Assembly (NCBI RefSeq): GCF_000243275.1
Contig: NZ_CM001437.1
Coordinates: 2,897,750 to 2,961,749 of the forward strand
Direction of reading: 5' to 3'
From: Myroides odoratus DSM 2801
GTDB lineage: Bacteria > Bacteroidota > Bacteroidia > Flavobacteriales > Flavobacteriaceae
DNA: 64,000 nt
Shown: one piece after another, positions 52,694 to 61,137 of the stretch
Layout: every line of letters starts with the position of its first letter
Numbering within the stretch: the stretch's first letter is position 1
Notes under the pieces: model-generated
Database searches by the model: none
The model's input: the letters and a program-made list of their open reading frames with translations, nothing else
Told to the model about the DNA's origin: nothing
Position numbers and translations under genes: made by a program

Positions 52694-53344
52694 ATGAGGA
52701 AAAAATGTTCTTTTTTTATTGGCTTATTACTGCTATTAGGTGGAGTTTTTTCGGGTTTCAAAAAGTATGAAGTCATACTTCTAGAACAGTATAAAATTGT
52801 CCCTACAGAAGAGCTGTCTTACCATCTTCCTGAGGAAAAAATTGTGGAAGAAAAGAAGGCAGACGAGGCTGCAGTAATACCATTTACAGGGAAAACCTAT
52901 ATTGGGTTTAAACAAGCCTTAGGTGCAAGAGAATCTAATGGTTTGTATCGAATTGTTAACTCTTTTGGGTACATCGGGAAATACCAATTTGGAAGGTTAG
53001 CTCTAAGATCAATAGGAATTTTTGATTCTGAAGAGTTTTTGAATGATCCGCAATTACAGGAAAAAGCATTTGATGCGCTGGTTGCAAAAAACAAATGGAT
53101 TCTTAGAAACGAGATTAAAGCGTTCGAGGGACGAAGAATCGACGGGATCAGAATCACAGAGTCGGGGATATTAGCCGCTGCTCACTTAGGTGGAGCAGGA
53201 TCTGTGAGAAAATATTTAAGAAGTAATGGAGCTAATTCATTTAGCGATGGATACGGAACTTCAATCAAGACCTACTTGAAAAAATTTAGTGGGTATGATG
53301 TTTCTGAGATTGATCCAGAACGAGATGCATTAGTAATGCTGTAA
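52694..53344 (+). CDS. exported protein with lysozyme/SLT-like segment
   Basis: A 216-residue protein with an N-terminal signal-anchor (about residues 5-20) and a conserved-looking block GFKQALGARESNGLYRIVN followed by SFGYIGKYQFGRLALRSIGI, which resembles the catalytic-Glu region of lysozyme/transglycosylase folds (Glu80). An AGILAAAHLGGAGSVRKYL block follows, also typical of such folds. I chose ATG 52694 over the GTG at 52652, which lies only 4 bp after the -7 box. The exact family was not recognised. Confidence 0.65.
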   Translation: MRKKCSFFIGLLLLLGGVFSGFKKYEVILLEQYKIVPTEELSYHLPEEKIVEEKKADEAAVIPFTGKTYIGFKQALGARESNGLYRIVNSFGYIGKYQFGRLALRSIGIFDSEEFLNDPQLQEKAFDALVAKNKWILRNEIKAFEGRRIDGIRITESGILAAAHLGGAGSVRKYLRSNGANSFSDGYGTSIKTYLKKFSGYDVSEIDPERDALVML

Positions 53345-53350
53345 ACGTAT

Positions 53351-53384
53351 AAAAGGTGGTCTGTTTGACAGATCACCTTTTTTT
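53351..53384 (+). terminator. terminator before the trp leader
   Basis: Stem AAAAGGTGGTCTGT / ACAGATCACCTTTT with a TTTG-like loop, T-rich tail. The -33 TTTG of the trpB promoter directly follows. Confidence 0.85.
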
Positions 53385-53385
53385 A

Positions 53386-53416
53386 TTTGGTAGTGAAAAA
53401 ATAATTTCTACCTTTA
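53386..53416 (+). promoter_or_regulatory. trp leader promoter
   Basis: TTTG (53386-53389), 19 bp, TACCTTTA (53409-53416); one mismatch to the -7 consensus. Confidence 0.55.
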
Positions 53417-53436
53417 CACCTTCAAAACAAAGAAAA

Positions 53437-53532
53437 ATGAATTTCAAACATACAAACAATTGGTGGTGGAGCAACTTACGTCAAGACGTCGTGAGCTGTC
53501 CTGCTATTGGTATGTATGAAGAAAAAATATAA
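53437..53532 (+). CDS. tryptophan leader peptide (TrpL-like), 31 aa
   Basis: A 31-codon frame encoding MNFKHTNNWWWSNLRQDV and 13 further residues. Codons 9-11 are three consecutive TGG (53461-53469), followed by a stem-forming region and a terminator. A short ORF with a run of Trp codons directly ahead of trpB is the diagnostic feature of ribosome-stalling attenuation. The peptide itself has no expected function. Confidence 0.85.
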   Translation: MNFKHTNNWWWSNLRQDVVSCPAIGMYEEKI

Positions 53533-53595
53533 CGGAACGAGTATATATTATTCCTACACCTCTAAGGGCTTGTCATCACGACAAGCCCTTTTTTT
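53471..53595 (+). promoter_or_regulatory. tryptophan transcription attenuator
   Basis: Alternative stems are visible. A 1:2 hairpin CTTACG (53475-53480) / CGTGAG (53490-53495) lies right after the Trp codons. The terminator is AAGGGCTTGTC (53564-53574) / GACAAGCCCTT (53580-53590) followed by T5. The segment GTCGTGA (53488-53494) is the exact complement of TCACGAC (53576-53582), which covers the terminator loop and 3' arm, so pairing there would block the terminator. Ribosome stalling at the Trp codons when tryptophan is scarce would free GTCGTGA and let trpB be transcribed. Confidence 0.8.
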
Positions 53596-53640
53596 GTGCC
53601 CAAAAATTTCAAATAAAACAATATAATAAAACAAACGAAT

Positions 53641-54822
53641 ATGAAGTATCAAGTGAATCAAGCCGGATTTTATGGCGATTTTGGAGGAGCCTTTATCCCT
53701 CCAACTTTACAACCCATCGTTGCAGAATTGCAAGCCATGTATATCGAAATAATGGAGGAACCAACCTTTCAGGCAGAGTATCAAAAGCTATTAGCCGATT
53801 ATGTAGGTCGACCTACGCCTTTGTACTTCGCAGAAAGACTTTCAGCGCTATACAATACGAAGGTGTATTTAAAACGCGAGGATTTATGTCATACAGGAGC
53901 GCATAAGATTAATAATACCATTGGTCAGGTATTATTGGCTAAACGCTTAGGAAAGAAGAAAATCATCGCTGAAACAGGAGCAGGACAACATGGAGTAGCA
54001 ACGGCAACCGTATGTGCACTAGCAGGATTAGAATGTGTGGTTTTTATGGGAGCAACAGACATTGAACGTCAAGCACCCAATGTTGCGCGCATGAAGATGC
54101 TAGGTGCTGAGGTTCGTGCAGCAAAAACAGGAACACAGACGTTGAAAGAAGCAGTAGACGAAGCCTTACTTTACTGGATAGAAAATCCAACAGATACCTA
54201 TTATTTAATCGGTTCTGTGGTAGGTCCACACCCATATCCTGATATGGTCGGGCGTTTTCAATCGGTCATCTCCAAAGAGATCAAACAACAATTGCTAGAG
54301 AAAGAAGGCGTAGATAAACCGAACTATGTGATTGCAAGTGTAGGTGGAGGAAGTAATGCTACGGGAGCTTTTTATGAATTCCTAGAAGAAGAAAGCGTGA
54401 AGCTTATTGTTGCAGAAGGTGGTGGTTTTGGTGTAGATACAAATCAAACGGCTGCTACTTCTTTTATTGGTAAACCTGGCGTATTACACGGAAGCAAGAC
54501 CTTATTCATGCAAGATGAAACAGGAGAGCCGCTAGAAGCGTATTCTATATCTGCAGGATTAGATTACCCTGGTTTTGGCCCTTTATTCGCCTTAATGAAA
54601 CAAGAAGATCGAGCAGCGTTTTTCGCTATTAAAGATGCGGAAGCTATGGAAGCGGGTTTAGCCCTGTGTAAATTAGAAGGGATTATTCCCGCAATAGAGA
54701 GTTCACATGCACTAGCTGCTTTACAACATAAAACGTTTTTGCCAACTGATATTGTAGTCGTAAACCTTTCCGGTAGGGGGGATAAGGATTTACAAAATTA
54801 TACCAACTACTTTCAGTTGTAG
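53641..54822 (+). CDS. trpB: tryptophan synthase beta subunit
   Basis: A 393-residue PLP enzyme making tryptophan from indole and serine. Key features: the PLP lysine K89 in HTGAHKINNTIGQ, the catalytic Glu region AETGAGQHGVAT, the phosphate-binding GGGSNATG and the ESSHALA region near the end. Length is normal. No trpA or other trp gene lies beside it in the window, and it has its own attenuator. Possible reading: a broken-up trp operon or a stand-alone indole-salvage enzyme. Confidence 0.96.
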   Translation: MKYQVNQAGFYGDFGGAFIPPTLQPIVAELQAMYIEIMEEPTFQAEYQKLLADYVGRPTPLYFAERLSALYNTKVYLKREDLCHTGAHKINNTIGQVLLAKRLGKKKIIAETGAGQHGVATATVCALAGLECVVFMGATDIERQAPNVARMKMLGAEVRAAKTGTQTLKEAVDEALLYWIENPTDTYYLIGSVVGPHPYPDMVGRFQSVISKEIKQQLLEKEGVDKPNYVIASVGGGSNATGAFYEFLEEESVKLIVAEGGGFGVDTNQTAATSFIGKPGVLHGSKTLFMQDETGEPLEAYSISAGLDYPGFGPLFALMKQEDRAAFFAIKDAEAMEAGLALCKLEGIIPAIESSHALAALQHKTFLPTDIVVVNLSGRGDKDLQNYTNYFQL

Positions 54823-54832
54823 TTTTTTCAGG

Positions 54833-54863
54833 AAAAAGCCCACGTAGGAGTGGGCTTTTTTTT
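54833..54863. terminator. bidirectional terminator
   Basis: Stem AAAAAGCCCAC / GTGGGCTTTTT, 6-nt loop, T run. The last codon of the converging HxlR gene touches its right arm. Confidence 0.9.
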
Positions 54864-55221
54864 ATTCTGTTTGATACCACTGCTCTAATTCAATTAAAAT
54901 TGGAAGTAGTTTTATTCCTTTAGCTGTGAGTTTGTATTCAACGCGTGGGGGAATCTCGGCAAAGGCTTCTCGTGCTAATATTCCGTCTTGTTCTAACTCG
55001 CGTAAAACAGTGGTGAGAGTGCCCTGGGCAATATGGTCTAAATCGCGTTTTAAAATTCCAAATCGCTTTGGACATTGAGCCGCTACAATTTTAATAATTG
55101 AAATCTTCCATTTACCCGTAATGGTCTTTAATGCTTGTTGAGCCACACAAGTATTTTCAAAATCAGTCAATTTTTTTTCTACCGTAGTATACTCATTATC
55201 ACTATTCGTATTATTTTTCAT
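54862..55221 (-). CDS. HxlR family transcriptional regulator
   Basis: A 119-residue winged-helix repressor: KWKISIIKIVAAQCPKRFGILKRD, the recognition region LTTVLRELEQDGILAREAFAEIPPRVEYKLT. I chose ATG 55221 (MKNNTNSDNEYTTVEKK); the frame back to 55314 adds residues that overlap the divergent MFS gene and its promoter. Divergent from the MFS exporter, which it probably represses. Confidence 0.88.
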   Translation of the reverse strand: MKNNTNSDNEYTTVEKKLTDFENTCVAQQALKTITGKWKISIIKIVAAQCPKRFGILKRDLDHIAQGTLTTVLRELEQDGILAREAFAEIPPRVEYKLTAKGIKLLPILIELEQWYQTE

Positions 55222-55243
55222 ACTTAGTCTTGATTTTTTACCT

Positions 55244-55261
55244 ACTTGATTGGAAGCAAGT
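55244..55261. promoter_or_regulatory. palindrome between HxlR and MFS genes
   Basis: ACTTG-ATTGGAAG-CAAGT in the short divergent promoter region; candidate operator for the HxlR regulator. Confidence 0.4.
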
Positions 55262-55308
55262 GATTCTTCACTTTTGTAAAGATAATTATAAAATATAGGA
55301 AGAAAAAA

Positions 55309-56691
55309 ATGCAAAATTTAACCCATCAGAGAAAGAGTATCCTGTTATTGCTACTTTCAATGTCTATCTTTTTGTCAGTATTAGATTTGTTTATCGTCAA
55401 TGTAGCTATTCCTAAAATTAGAACTGTCCTACACACCAGTGTAGCAGATATACAGCTTGTTATTGTTTACTATGTCATTGGCTATGGTGCTTTTCTGATT
55501 ACCTCAGGTAAAGTTGGTATAAAGTATGGACATAAGCGCGTTTTTGTGTTATCCATGTTGAGTTTTGGACTATTTTCACTCTTGTGCGGATTAGCTACTG
55601 AGATACACGCATTGAATCTTTATCGTTTGTTTCAGGGAATTAGTGGGGCATTTATGGTTCCACAAGGGGTGACACTTATATCACATATTTATACTGAAGA
55701 AGCAGAACGACGTAAAGCGTATGCTATTTATGGAGCAATAGCTGGAATGTCTTCTGTACTTGGTCAGATTCTTGGAGGAGTACTTCCTGATTTAGACTAC
55801 GCATTTGGGGCTTGGCGGTTGATTTTTTTAATTAATGTTCCTATTGCTTTATTCGTAGTAGTAGCTTCTTGGAGATTTATACCAGAGGTAGCACGCAAGC
55901 GAGATTTAAAAATACAACCCTTATCACAGTTTGTACTCGTTTTTTTACTGGTGATTTTGATGTATAGTTTAGTTACAGGAGCGGATCTAGGTTGGACTTT
56001 CTCCTTGTTTTTCTTACTGTTCAGTGCAATGGGGGGAATCATCATATTTCTATGCTTTCAATGGGAAAAATACAAGGAGGGAAAGGTTACCTTACTTGAT
56101 TTTAAACCATTTACTTATAAAATGTTTGCAGTGACTCTTATAGCCTTGGTGTTTTATTCGTTAGTACAGGATTCTTATTTTTTTATTTATGCCAATCACT
56201 TTCAATTGCAATTGCATTATACGGCTACTCAAACAGGAATTTTATTTGCTTTTCAAGGGGTAGGCTACGTATTAGCCTCGTTTTTGTCTTTGCATTTTTT
56301 AGCTCGGTATCAAGAGCGCTTTATGCTTTTTGGATTACTGTTGATGGTAGTCGGGCTTGTTGTTCATTATACCTTATTAAATAGTGATGAGGTTTTGTTT
56401 TACGAAGTAGCATTCCTATTGTTTGAATATGGTTTGGGGTGTGGAATTGTTTTACCTTCAATGTTTACCTATGCTTTAAGTGTCTTGCCTACAACATTCA
56501 CAGCAGTAGGGTCTAGTATATATTTGACAATTCAACAGTTAAGTATCGCTTTGGGAGTAAGTATGGTGGGACAAGTTTATTTTGGTAGTGAACAAGGACA
56601 TTTCAATGCGACAATACTTATGATTGTGTTGTTATTGATTACAGGATCTGTGTTTTATAGTCAGTATAAAAAAAATAGAAGATCCACATAA
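55309..56691 (+). CDS. MFS transporter (DHA2/14-TM drug exporter type)
   Basis: A 460-residue MFS protein with about 14 hydrophobic segments, consistent with drug:H+ antiporter family 2. The motif FLSVLDLFIVNVAIPKI in the first helix and GKVGIKYGHKRVF after the second are the DHA2 signatures. Substrate unknown. Divergently transcribed from an HxlR-type regulator, a usual pairing for inducible efflux. Confidence 0.9.
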   Translation: MQNLTHQRKSILLLLLSMSIFLSVLDLFIVNVAIPKIRTVLHTSVADIQLVIVYYVIGYGAFLITSGKVGIKYGHKRVFVLSMLSFGLFSLLCGLATEIHALNLYRLFQGISGAFMVPQGVTLISHIYTEEAERRKAYAIYGAIAGMSSVLGQILGGVLPDLDYAFGAWRLIFLINVPIALFVVVASWRFIPEVARKRDLKIQPLSQFVLVFLLVILMYSLVTGADLGWTFSLFFLLFSAMGGIIIFLCFQWEKYKEGKVTLLDFKPFTYKMFAVTLIALVFYSLVQDSYFFIYANHFQLQLHYTATQTGILFAFQGVGYVLASFLSLHFLARYQERFMLFGLLLMVVGLVVHYTLLNSDEVLFYEVAFLLFEYGLGCGIVLPSMFTYALSVLPTTFTAVGSSIYLTIQQLSIALGVSMVGQVYFGSEQGHFNATILMIVLLLITGSVFYSQYKKNRRST

Positions 56692-56834
56692 AAAACAACT
56701 CTTTACTCCTTATATATAGTAAGGAGTAAAAAGAATAGTACATGCGTTGTTTGTTTTGTGCCAGATCTCTATAAAAATATCCTCATCCAAAACAAACAAA
56801 TACTATATTTGCAGCGGTTTAATAAAAATACAAT

Positions 56835-58466
56835 ATGATAACAGTTAATGATGTTGCTGTCCAATTTGGTAGTACAACGCTTTTCAGTGGCGTAAGTTTC
56901 TCGATTAATGAAAATGACAAAATTGCCTTAATGGGGAAAAACGGTGCGGGTAAATCCACCTTACTTAAAATTGTAGCAGGAGTAGATAAACCTAGTTTAG
57001 GCGTAGTTGCTGCACCAAAAGAAGCCGTAATTGCTTATTTACCTCAGCATTTATTAACTGCAGATGATTGTACTGTTTTTGAAGAAACATCAAAAGCTTT
57101 TGCTCAAATCTTCGCGATGAAGAACGAAATTGAGCAAATCAATGAAGAATTGACGGTGCGTACAGATTACGAAAGTGATGCGTATATGAAACTAATCGAA
57201 CGCGTATCTGAATTAAGTGAAAAGTTTTATTCGATTGAAGAAGTAAACTATGAAGCTGAAGTGGAGAAAGTGTTGAAAGGATTGGGATTCTTACGTGAAG
57301 ACTTTACACGTCCAACTTCTGAATTCAGTGGAGGATGGAGAATGCGTATCGAATTAGCAAAAATCTTATTGCAAAAACCGGATTTGATTTTATTGGATGA
57401 GCCAACGAACCACATGGATATTGAAAGTATTCAATGGTTAGAGGAGTTCTTGATTACACAAGCAAAAGCTGTCATGGTTATTTCTCACGACCGTGCTTTT
57501 GTGGATAATATTACTAATCGTACGATTGAAGTAACGATGGGGAAAATTTACGATTACAAAGCGAAATACTCAGATTATTTAGTATTGCGTCAAGATCGTA
57601 GAGCGCATCAGATAAAAGCGTATGAGGAACAACAAAAGATGATTGCAGAAACAACAGAGTTTATTGAACGTTTCAAAGGAACGTATTCAAAAACGTTACA
57701 AGTACAATCTCGTGTAAAAATGTTGGAAAAATTAGAAATTATTCAAGTGGATGAGGTAGATAACTCAGCTCTTCGCTTGAAGTTCCCTCCTGCGGCACGT
57801 TCAGGACAATATCCTGTTACGATTACTGAAATGGGCAAAACGTATGGTGATCATGTTGTGTTTAAGGATGCTAATATGGTTGTAGAAAGAGGGCAAAAAG
57901 TAGCCTTTGTAGGAAAGAATGGTGAAGGTAAATCGACGATGATTAAAGCAATCATGGGAGAGATTGATTATACCGGATCGATTGAATTAGGACACAATAT
58001 TCAAGTGGGGTACTTTGCTCAGAATCAAGCGTCTTTATTAGATGGCGATTTGACTATTTTTGAAACAGTAGACCGCATTGCTGAAGGGGATATTCGTACG
58101 CAAATCAAAAACATATTGGGAGCTTTCATGTTCTCTGGTGATGATATTCAAAAGAAAGTAAAAGTACTTTCTGGTGGAGAGAAAACCAGATTGGCCATGG
58201 TGAAATTATTATTAGAACCTTACAACTTATTAATCCTGGATGAGCCGACGAACCATTTGGATATGAAAACCAAAGACATCATCAAAGCGGCATTGAAAGA
58301 TTTTGAAGGTACTGTAATCTTAGTTTCTCACGACCGTGATTTCTTAGATGGATTGGCTGAAAAAGTATTTGAATTTGGCAATAAACGCGTCAAAGAACAC
58401 TTTGAAGATATCAAAGGATTCCTAGCGCATAAAAAAATGGAAAGTTTACGCGAGATCGAAAAATAA
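56835..58466 (+). CDS. ABC-F ATPase, EttA/YbiT-like
   Basis: A 543-residue ABC-F protein with two nucleotide-binding domains (Walker A GKNGAGKST and GKNGEGKST, signatures FSGGWRMRIELA and LSGGEKTRLAMV, Walker B DEPTNHMDIE and DEPTNHLDMK). The ~80-residue linker after the first domain matches the EttA/YbiT branch, which binds ribosomes and tunes translation rather than transporting anything. Second ABC-F gene in the window. Confidence 0.9.
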   Translation: MITVNDVAVQFGSTTLFSGVSFSINENDKIALMGKNGAGKSTLLKIVAGVDKPSLGVVAAPKEAVIAYLPQHLLTADDCTVFEETSKAFAQIFAMKNEIEQINEELTVRTDYESDAYMKLIERVSELSEKFYSIEEVNYEAEVEKVLKGLGFLREDFTRPTSEFSGGWRMRIELAKILLQKPDLILLDEPTNHMDIESIQWLEEFLITQAKAVMVISHDRAFVDNITNRTIEVTMGKIYDYKAKYSDYLVLRQDRRAHQIKAYEEQQKMIAETTEFIERFKGTYSKTLQVQSRVKMLEKLEIIQVDEVDNSALRLKFPPAARSGQYPVTITEMGKTYGDHVVFKDANMVVERGQKVAFVGKNGEGKSTMIKAIMGEIDYTGSIELGHNIQVGYFAQNQASLLDGDLTIFETVDRIAEGDIRTQIKNILGAFMFSGDDIQKKVKVLSGGEKTRLAMVKLLLEPYNLLILDEPTNHLDMKTKDIIKAALKDFEGTVILVSHDRDFLDGLAEKVFEFGNKRVKEHFEDIKGFLAHKKMESLREIEK

Positions 58467-58490
58467 GCGATTCTCAGGTAGAAAATATAA

Positions 58491-58560
58491 AAACTCCTTC
58501 TCTTAAAAGACTTATGGCATGTGTTTTGTTAAGTTTTTTAAGGGAAGGAGTTTCTTTTTT
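58491..58560 (+). terminator. long terminator hairpin after the ABC-F gene
   Basis: AAACTCCTTCTCTTAAAA (58491-58508) pairs with TTTTAAGGGAAGGAGTTT (58536-58553), with an inner stem ACTTA / TAAGT, followed by T6. Confidence 0.85.
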
Positions 58561-58636
58561 TAATGTTTACATTAAAATTAAAGCGTTGTAAGTACCAAAG
58601 AAGCTTGCTTTTTCTTTCTCTGTTCAGGGATAGTGT

Positions 58637-58644
58637 TATATTTG
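58637..58644 (+). promoter_or_regulatory. -7 box upstream of the export operon
   Basis: TATATTTG 87 bp before the TolC-like gene. The only nearby TTG (58605) is too far for a usual spacer. Confidence 0.4.
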
Positions 58645-58730
58645 TAAAACGATTGTAAATAGTGCTTCATAAAATGAAAAAGGTTGTATATTTATTGAAG
58701 CATTTATGTGTAATTAACAACATTAAGTGA

Positions 58731-60125
58731 ATGAAAAGAATAAACTTGAAACGTTTTTTTCTGCTTATCGGAGGGACTGTACTTTATTTTTCTATGTCGG
58801 GAATTAGTTATGGACAGCAGTTGTCTTTTGCTGATGCGATGCGCGTGATGAATGAGGAGAATAGCTTAATTAAAGCGATGGAAAAACAAGAGGAGGTTCA
58901 CCAATATGAATGGAAAGCTATGAAAGGCTTGCGTTCGCCTTCGGTGAAAGCTTTCGGAATGGGCATTTACATGGATCGTTCTTTAGGATTAGATTTTAAT
59001 GGACTTCGAAATCAAGTAGGTGATTTTGTGCATTTACCAAACTCAGAAGTATTAGGAAATTGGTCCGTTGATTTCAATAAACGAGATATGGCTTTCGGTG
59101 GTTTCATGGCTACTTGGCCTTTGTTTACAGGAGGAAAGATTAATGCTGCTGTAAAAGCCGGAAAGCTCAAAAGTGAAATGGGAGAAAAGGACTTGGAGCA
59201 AACCAAGGACAAATTAATATCTGAACTCGTCGTTCGCTATTACACCGTAAAATTAGCGGAACGTGCTTTAGTTGTGCGTCAAGAAGTATTGACAGGCATG
59301 GAAAAGCACCAACATGATGCTTTGAAATTAGAAGAAAATGGCATGATTGCCCCTGTTCAACGCATGGCGGCTGATGTGGCGGTTTCTGATGCGAATCGAG
59401 AGTTTGAAGCCGCAAAGAAAGACGCTACTTTGGCGCGTTTGGCTTTGGCAAATACGATGGAAGTAGAGGAAGTAACAGCGGATTTAAGCAGTGATTTTTT
59501 CTTACTCCCGCAATTAGAAAATTTAGAATACTACCAAGGATCTGCCTCAGATCACTATCCTGCCTTACAGAAATTAGCCTTGCAAAAAGAATTGGCTACA
59601 CAAGGAGTAAAAGCGAAACAATCAGCGAATTACCCGACTGTAGTTGCCTTTGGACAGACTATTTTAGCCCATAATAATCCCATCAGTGGACTAGATGTAC
59701 TTTACGATAATAATAAACCTTGGACCATTGGTGTCGGCGTGACCTATACTTTATTTGAAGGATTTAAAAACAGAAATGAAATTAGGGCAGCCAAAGCAAC
59801 AAGAGAGAGCGTTGAGCTTTTTGAAGAAAAAGCAAAGGCTGATATCAAAATGTTGGTGGCTAAATTGTACCAAGATATTGTAAAACAACAAGAACAAATA
59901 GAAAGTTTAACAACACAAGAAGCAATGGCTACCGAATATCTTAGAGTGCGCAACAAAGCGTTCGTTGAGGGATTTGCTACCTCAACGGAAGTAGTTGATG
60001 CAGAATTAAATTTATCTGTGGTGAAATTGAAGAAATTACAAGCGCATTTTAATTATGTAGCGAATGTAGCTTCTCTATTTGAGTACACAGGATTGAGTAA
60101 TGAATTTGTCCAATTTGCAAAATAA
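58731..60125 (+). CDS. TolC family outer membrane efflux protein
   Basis: A 464-residue outer-membrane channel component with signal peptide (about residues 1-29, ending SYGQQ). Long helical repeats with heptad-like Leu/Ala spacing, the segment GDFVHLPNSEVLGNWSVDF, and the later TLFEGFKNRNEIRAAKATRES are typical of TolC. First gene of a four-gene export operon (gap 12 bp to the next). Confidence 0.9.
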   Translation: MKRINLKRFFLLIGGTVLYFSMSGISYGQQLSFADAMRVMNEENSLIKAMEKQEEVHQYEWKAMKGLRSPSVKAFGMGIYMDRSLGLDFNGLRNQVGDFVHLPNSEVLGNWSVDFNKRDMAFGGFMATWPLFTGGKINAAVKAGKLKSEMGEKDLEQTKDKLISELVVRYYTVKLAERALVVRQEVLTGMEKHQHDALKLEENGMIAPVQRMAADVAVSDANREFEAAKKDATLARLALANTMEVEEVTADLSSDFFLLPQLENLEYYQGSASDHYPALQKLALQKELATQGVKAKQSANYPTVVAFGQTILAHNNPISGLDVLYDNNKPWTIGVGVTYTLFEGFKNRNEIRAAKATRESVELFEEKAKADIKMLVAKLYQDIVKQQEQIESLTTQEAMATEYLRVRNKAFVEGFATSTEVVDAELNLSVVKLKKLQAHFNYVANVASLFEYTGLSNEFVQFAK

Positions 60126-60137
60126 ATTGAAGGTAAG

Positions 60138-61124
60138 ATGAAAAATAAAGTAATAAGTGCTATTGTTGGAATTGTAGTTGTAGTGATTGTTTTCGCTGTT
60201 TCTATTTGGTATATGAGTGCTCCACAAGAGAGTTATATTCAAGGACAAGTAGACGCTACTCAAATTAATGTATCTTCTAAGATTCCTGGTAGAATTGATG
60301 ATATTCTTGTAAAAGAAGGAGATAAAGTACAAGCAGGACAAGTATTGGTTCAGATTAGTACGCCGGAGATAGATGCTAAATTACAACAAGTGGAAGCTTT
60401 AAAAGCAGCCGCACAAGCCCAAGATGCGAAAGCAAATACAGGAGCGCGAAAAGAAGAAATTCAGGCGGCTTACAATATGTGGCAACAGGCCAAAGCGGGA
60501 GCTGATTTTGCTCAAAAGACCTATGCAAGAGTAGAAAACTTATACAAGGAAAAAGTAATTCCTGCCCAACAAAAAGACGAAGCATATGCAAAATATACTG
60601 CAGCTCAAGAAGTAGAAAAAGCAGCACATGCAACCTATCAAATGGCAAAAAGTGGAGCTCGATCTGAAGATAAAGCTGCTGCTTTAGCTGTATTTAATCA
60701 AGCGAAAGGCGCAGTGGAAGAAGTGCTAATCTACAAAGGAGAAGGAGCTGTAAAATCACCCCAAGATGGAGAGGTGTATACAATTATGCCGAATAAGGGC
60801 GAAATCGTAAATTCAGGTTATCCTATTGTCAATCTAGTAGATTTAAATGATCTATGGGTGAACTTCAATATTCGCGAAGACTTGATGAGTAAGTTTAAAA
60901 TGAATACCAAATTTCAAGCGATTATCCCTGCATTGGGGAATCAATCGATTGAATTAGAAGTACAGTATATTGCTGTACAAGGGGATTACGCTACATGGAG
61001 TGCTACAAAAGCAAAAGGAGATTTCGATATGAAAACCTTTTTGATTAAGGCTTATCCGACACAGAAAGTGGACGGATTAAGACCGGGAATGAGCGCTTTA
61101 GTAGTTGAAAGTAGTTTGAAGTAA
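60138..61124 (+). CDS. HlyD family periplasmic adaptor
   Basis: A 328-residue membrane-fusion protein: one N-terminal span (about residues 5-26), a lipoyl-like half-motif (SYIQGQVDATQINVSSKIPGRIDDILVKEGDKVQAGQVLVQI), a coiled-coil hairpin (about 85-190), the second lipoyl half (VKSPQDGEVYTIMPNKGEIV) and a beta barrel. It links the inner-membrane permeases to the TolC channel. 13 bp before the first permease gene. Confidence 0.92.
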   Translation: MKNKVISAIVGIVVVVIVFAVSIWYMSAPQESYIQGQVDATQINVSSKIPGRIDDILVKEGDKVQAGQVLVQISTPEIDAKLQQVEALKAAAQAQDAKANTGARKEEIQAAYNMWQQAKAGADFAQKTYARVENLYKEKVIPAQQKDEAYAKYTAAQEVEKAAHATYQMAKSGARSEDKAAALAVFNQAKGAVEEVLIYKGEGAVKSPQDGEVYTIMPNKGEIVNSGYPIVNLVDLNDLWVNFNIREDLMSKFKMNTKFQAIIPALGNQSIELEVQYIAVQGDYATWSATKAKGDFDMKTFLIKAYPTQKVDGLRPGMSALVVESSLK

Positions 61125-61137
61125 AAATACAAGGAAC

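Noticed and set aside
48924..59415. Several 60-95 residue minus-strand frames inside the sensor kinase, ABC-F, trpB and TolC genes
   Set aside because: All are antisense shadows of well-supported genes and show no start context or family signature.
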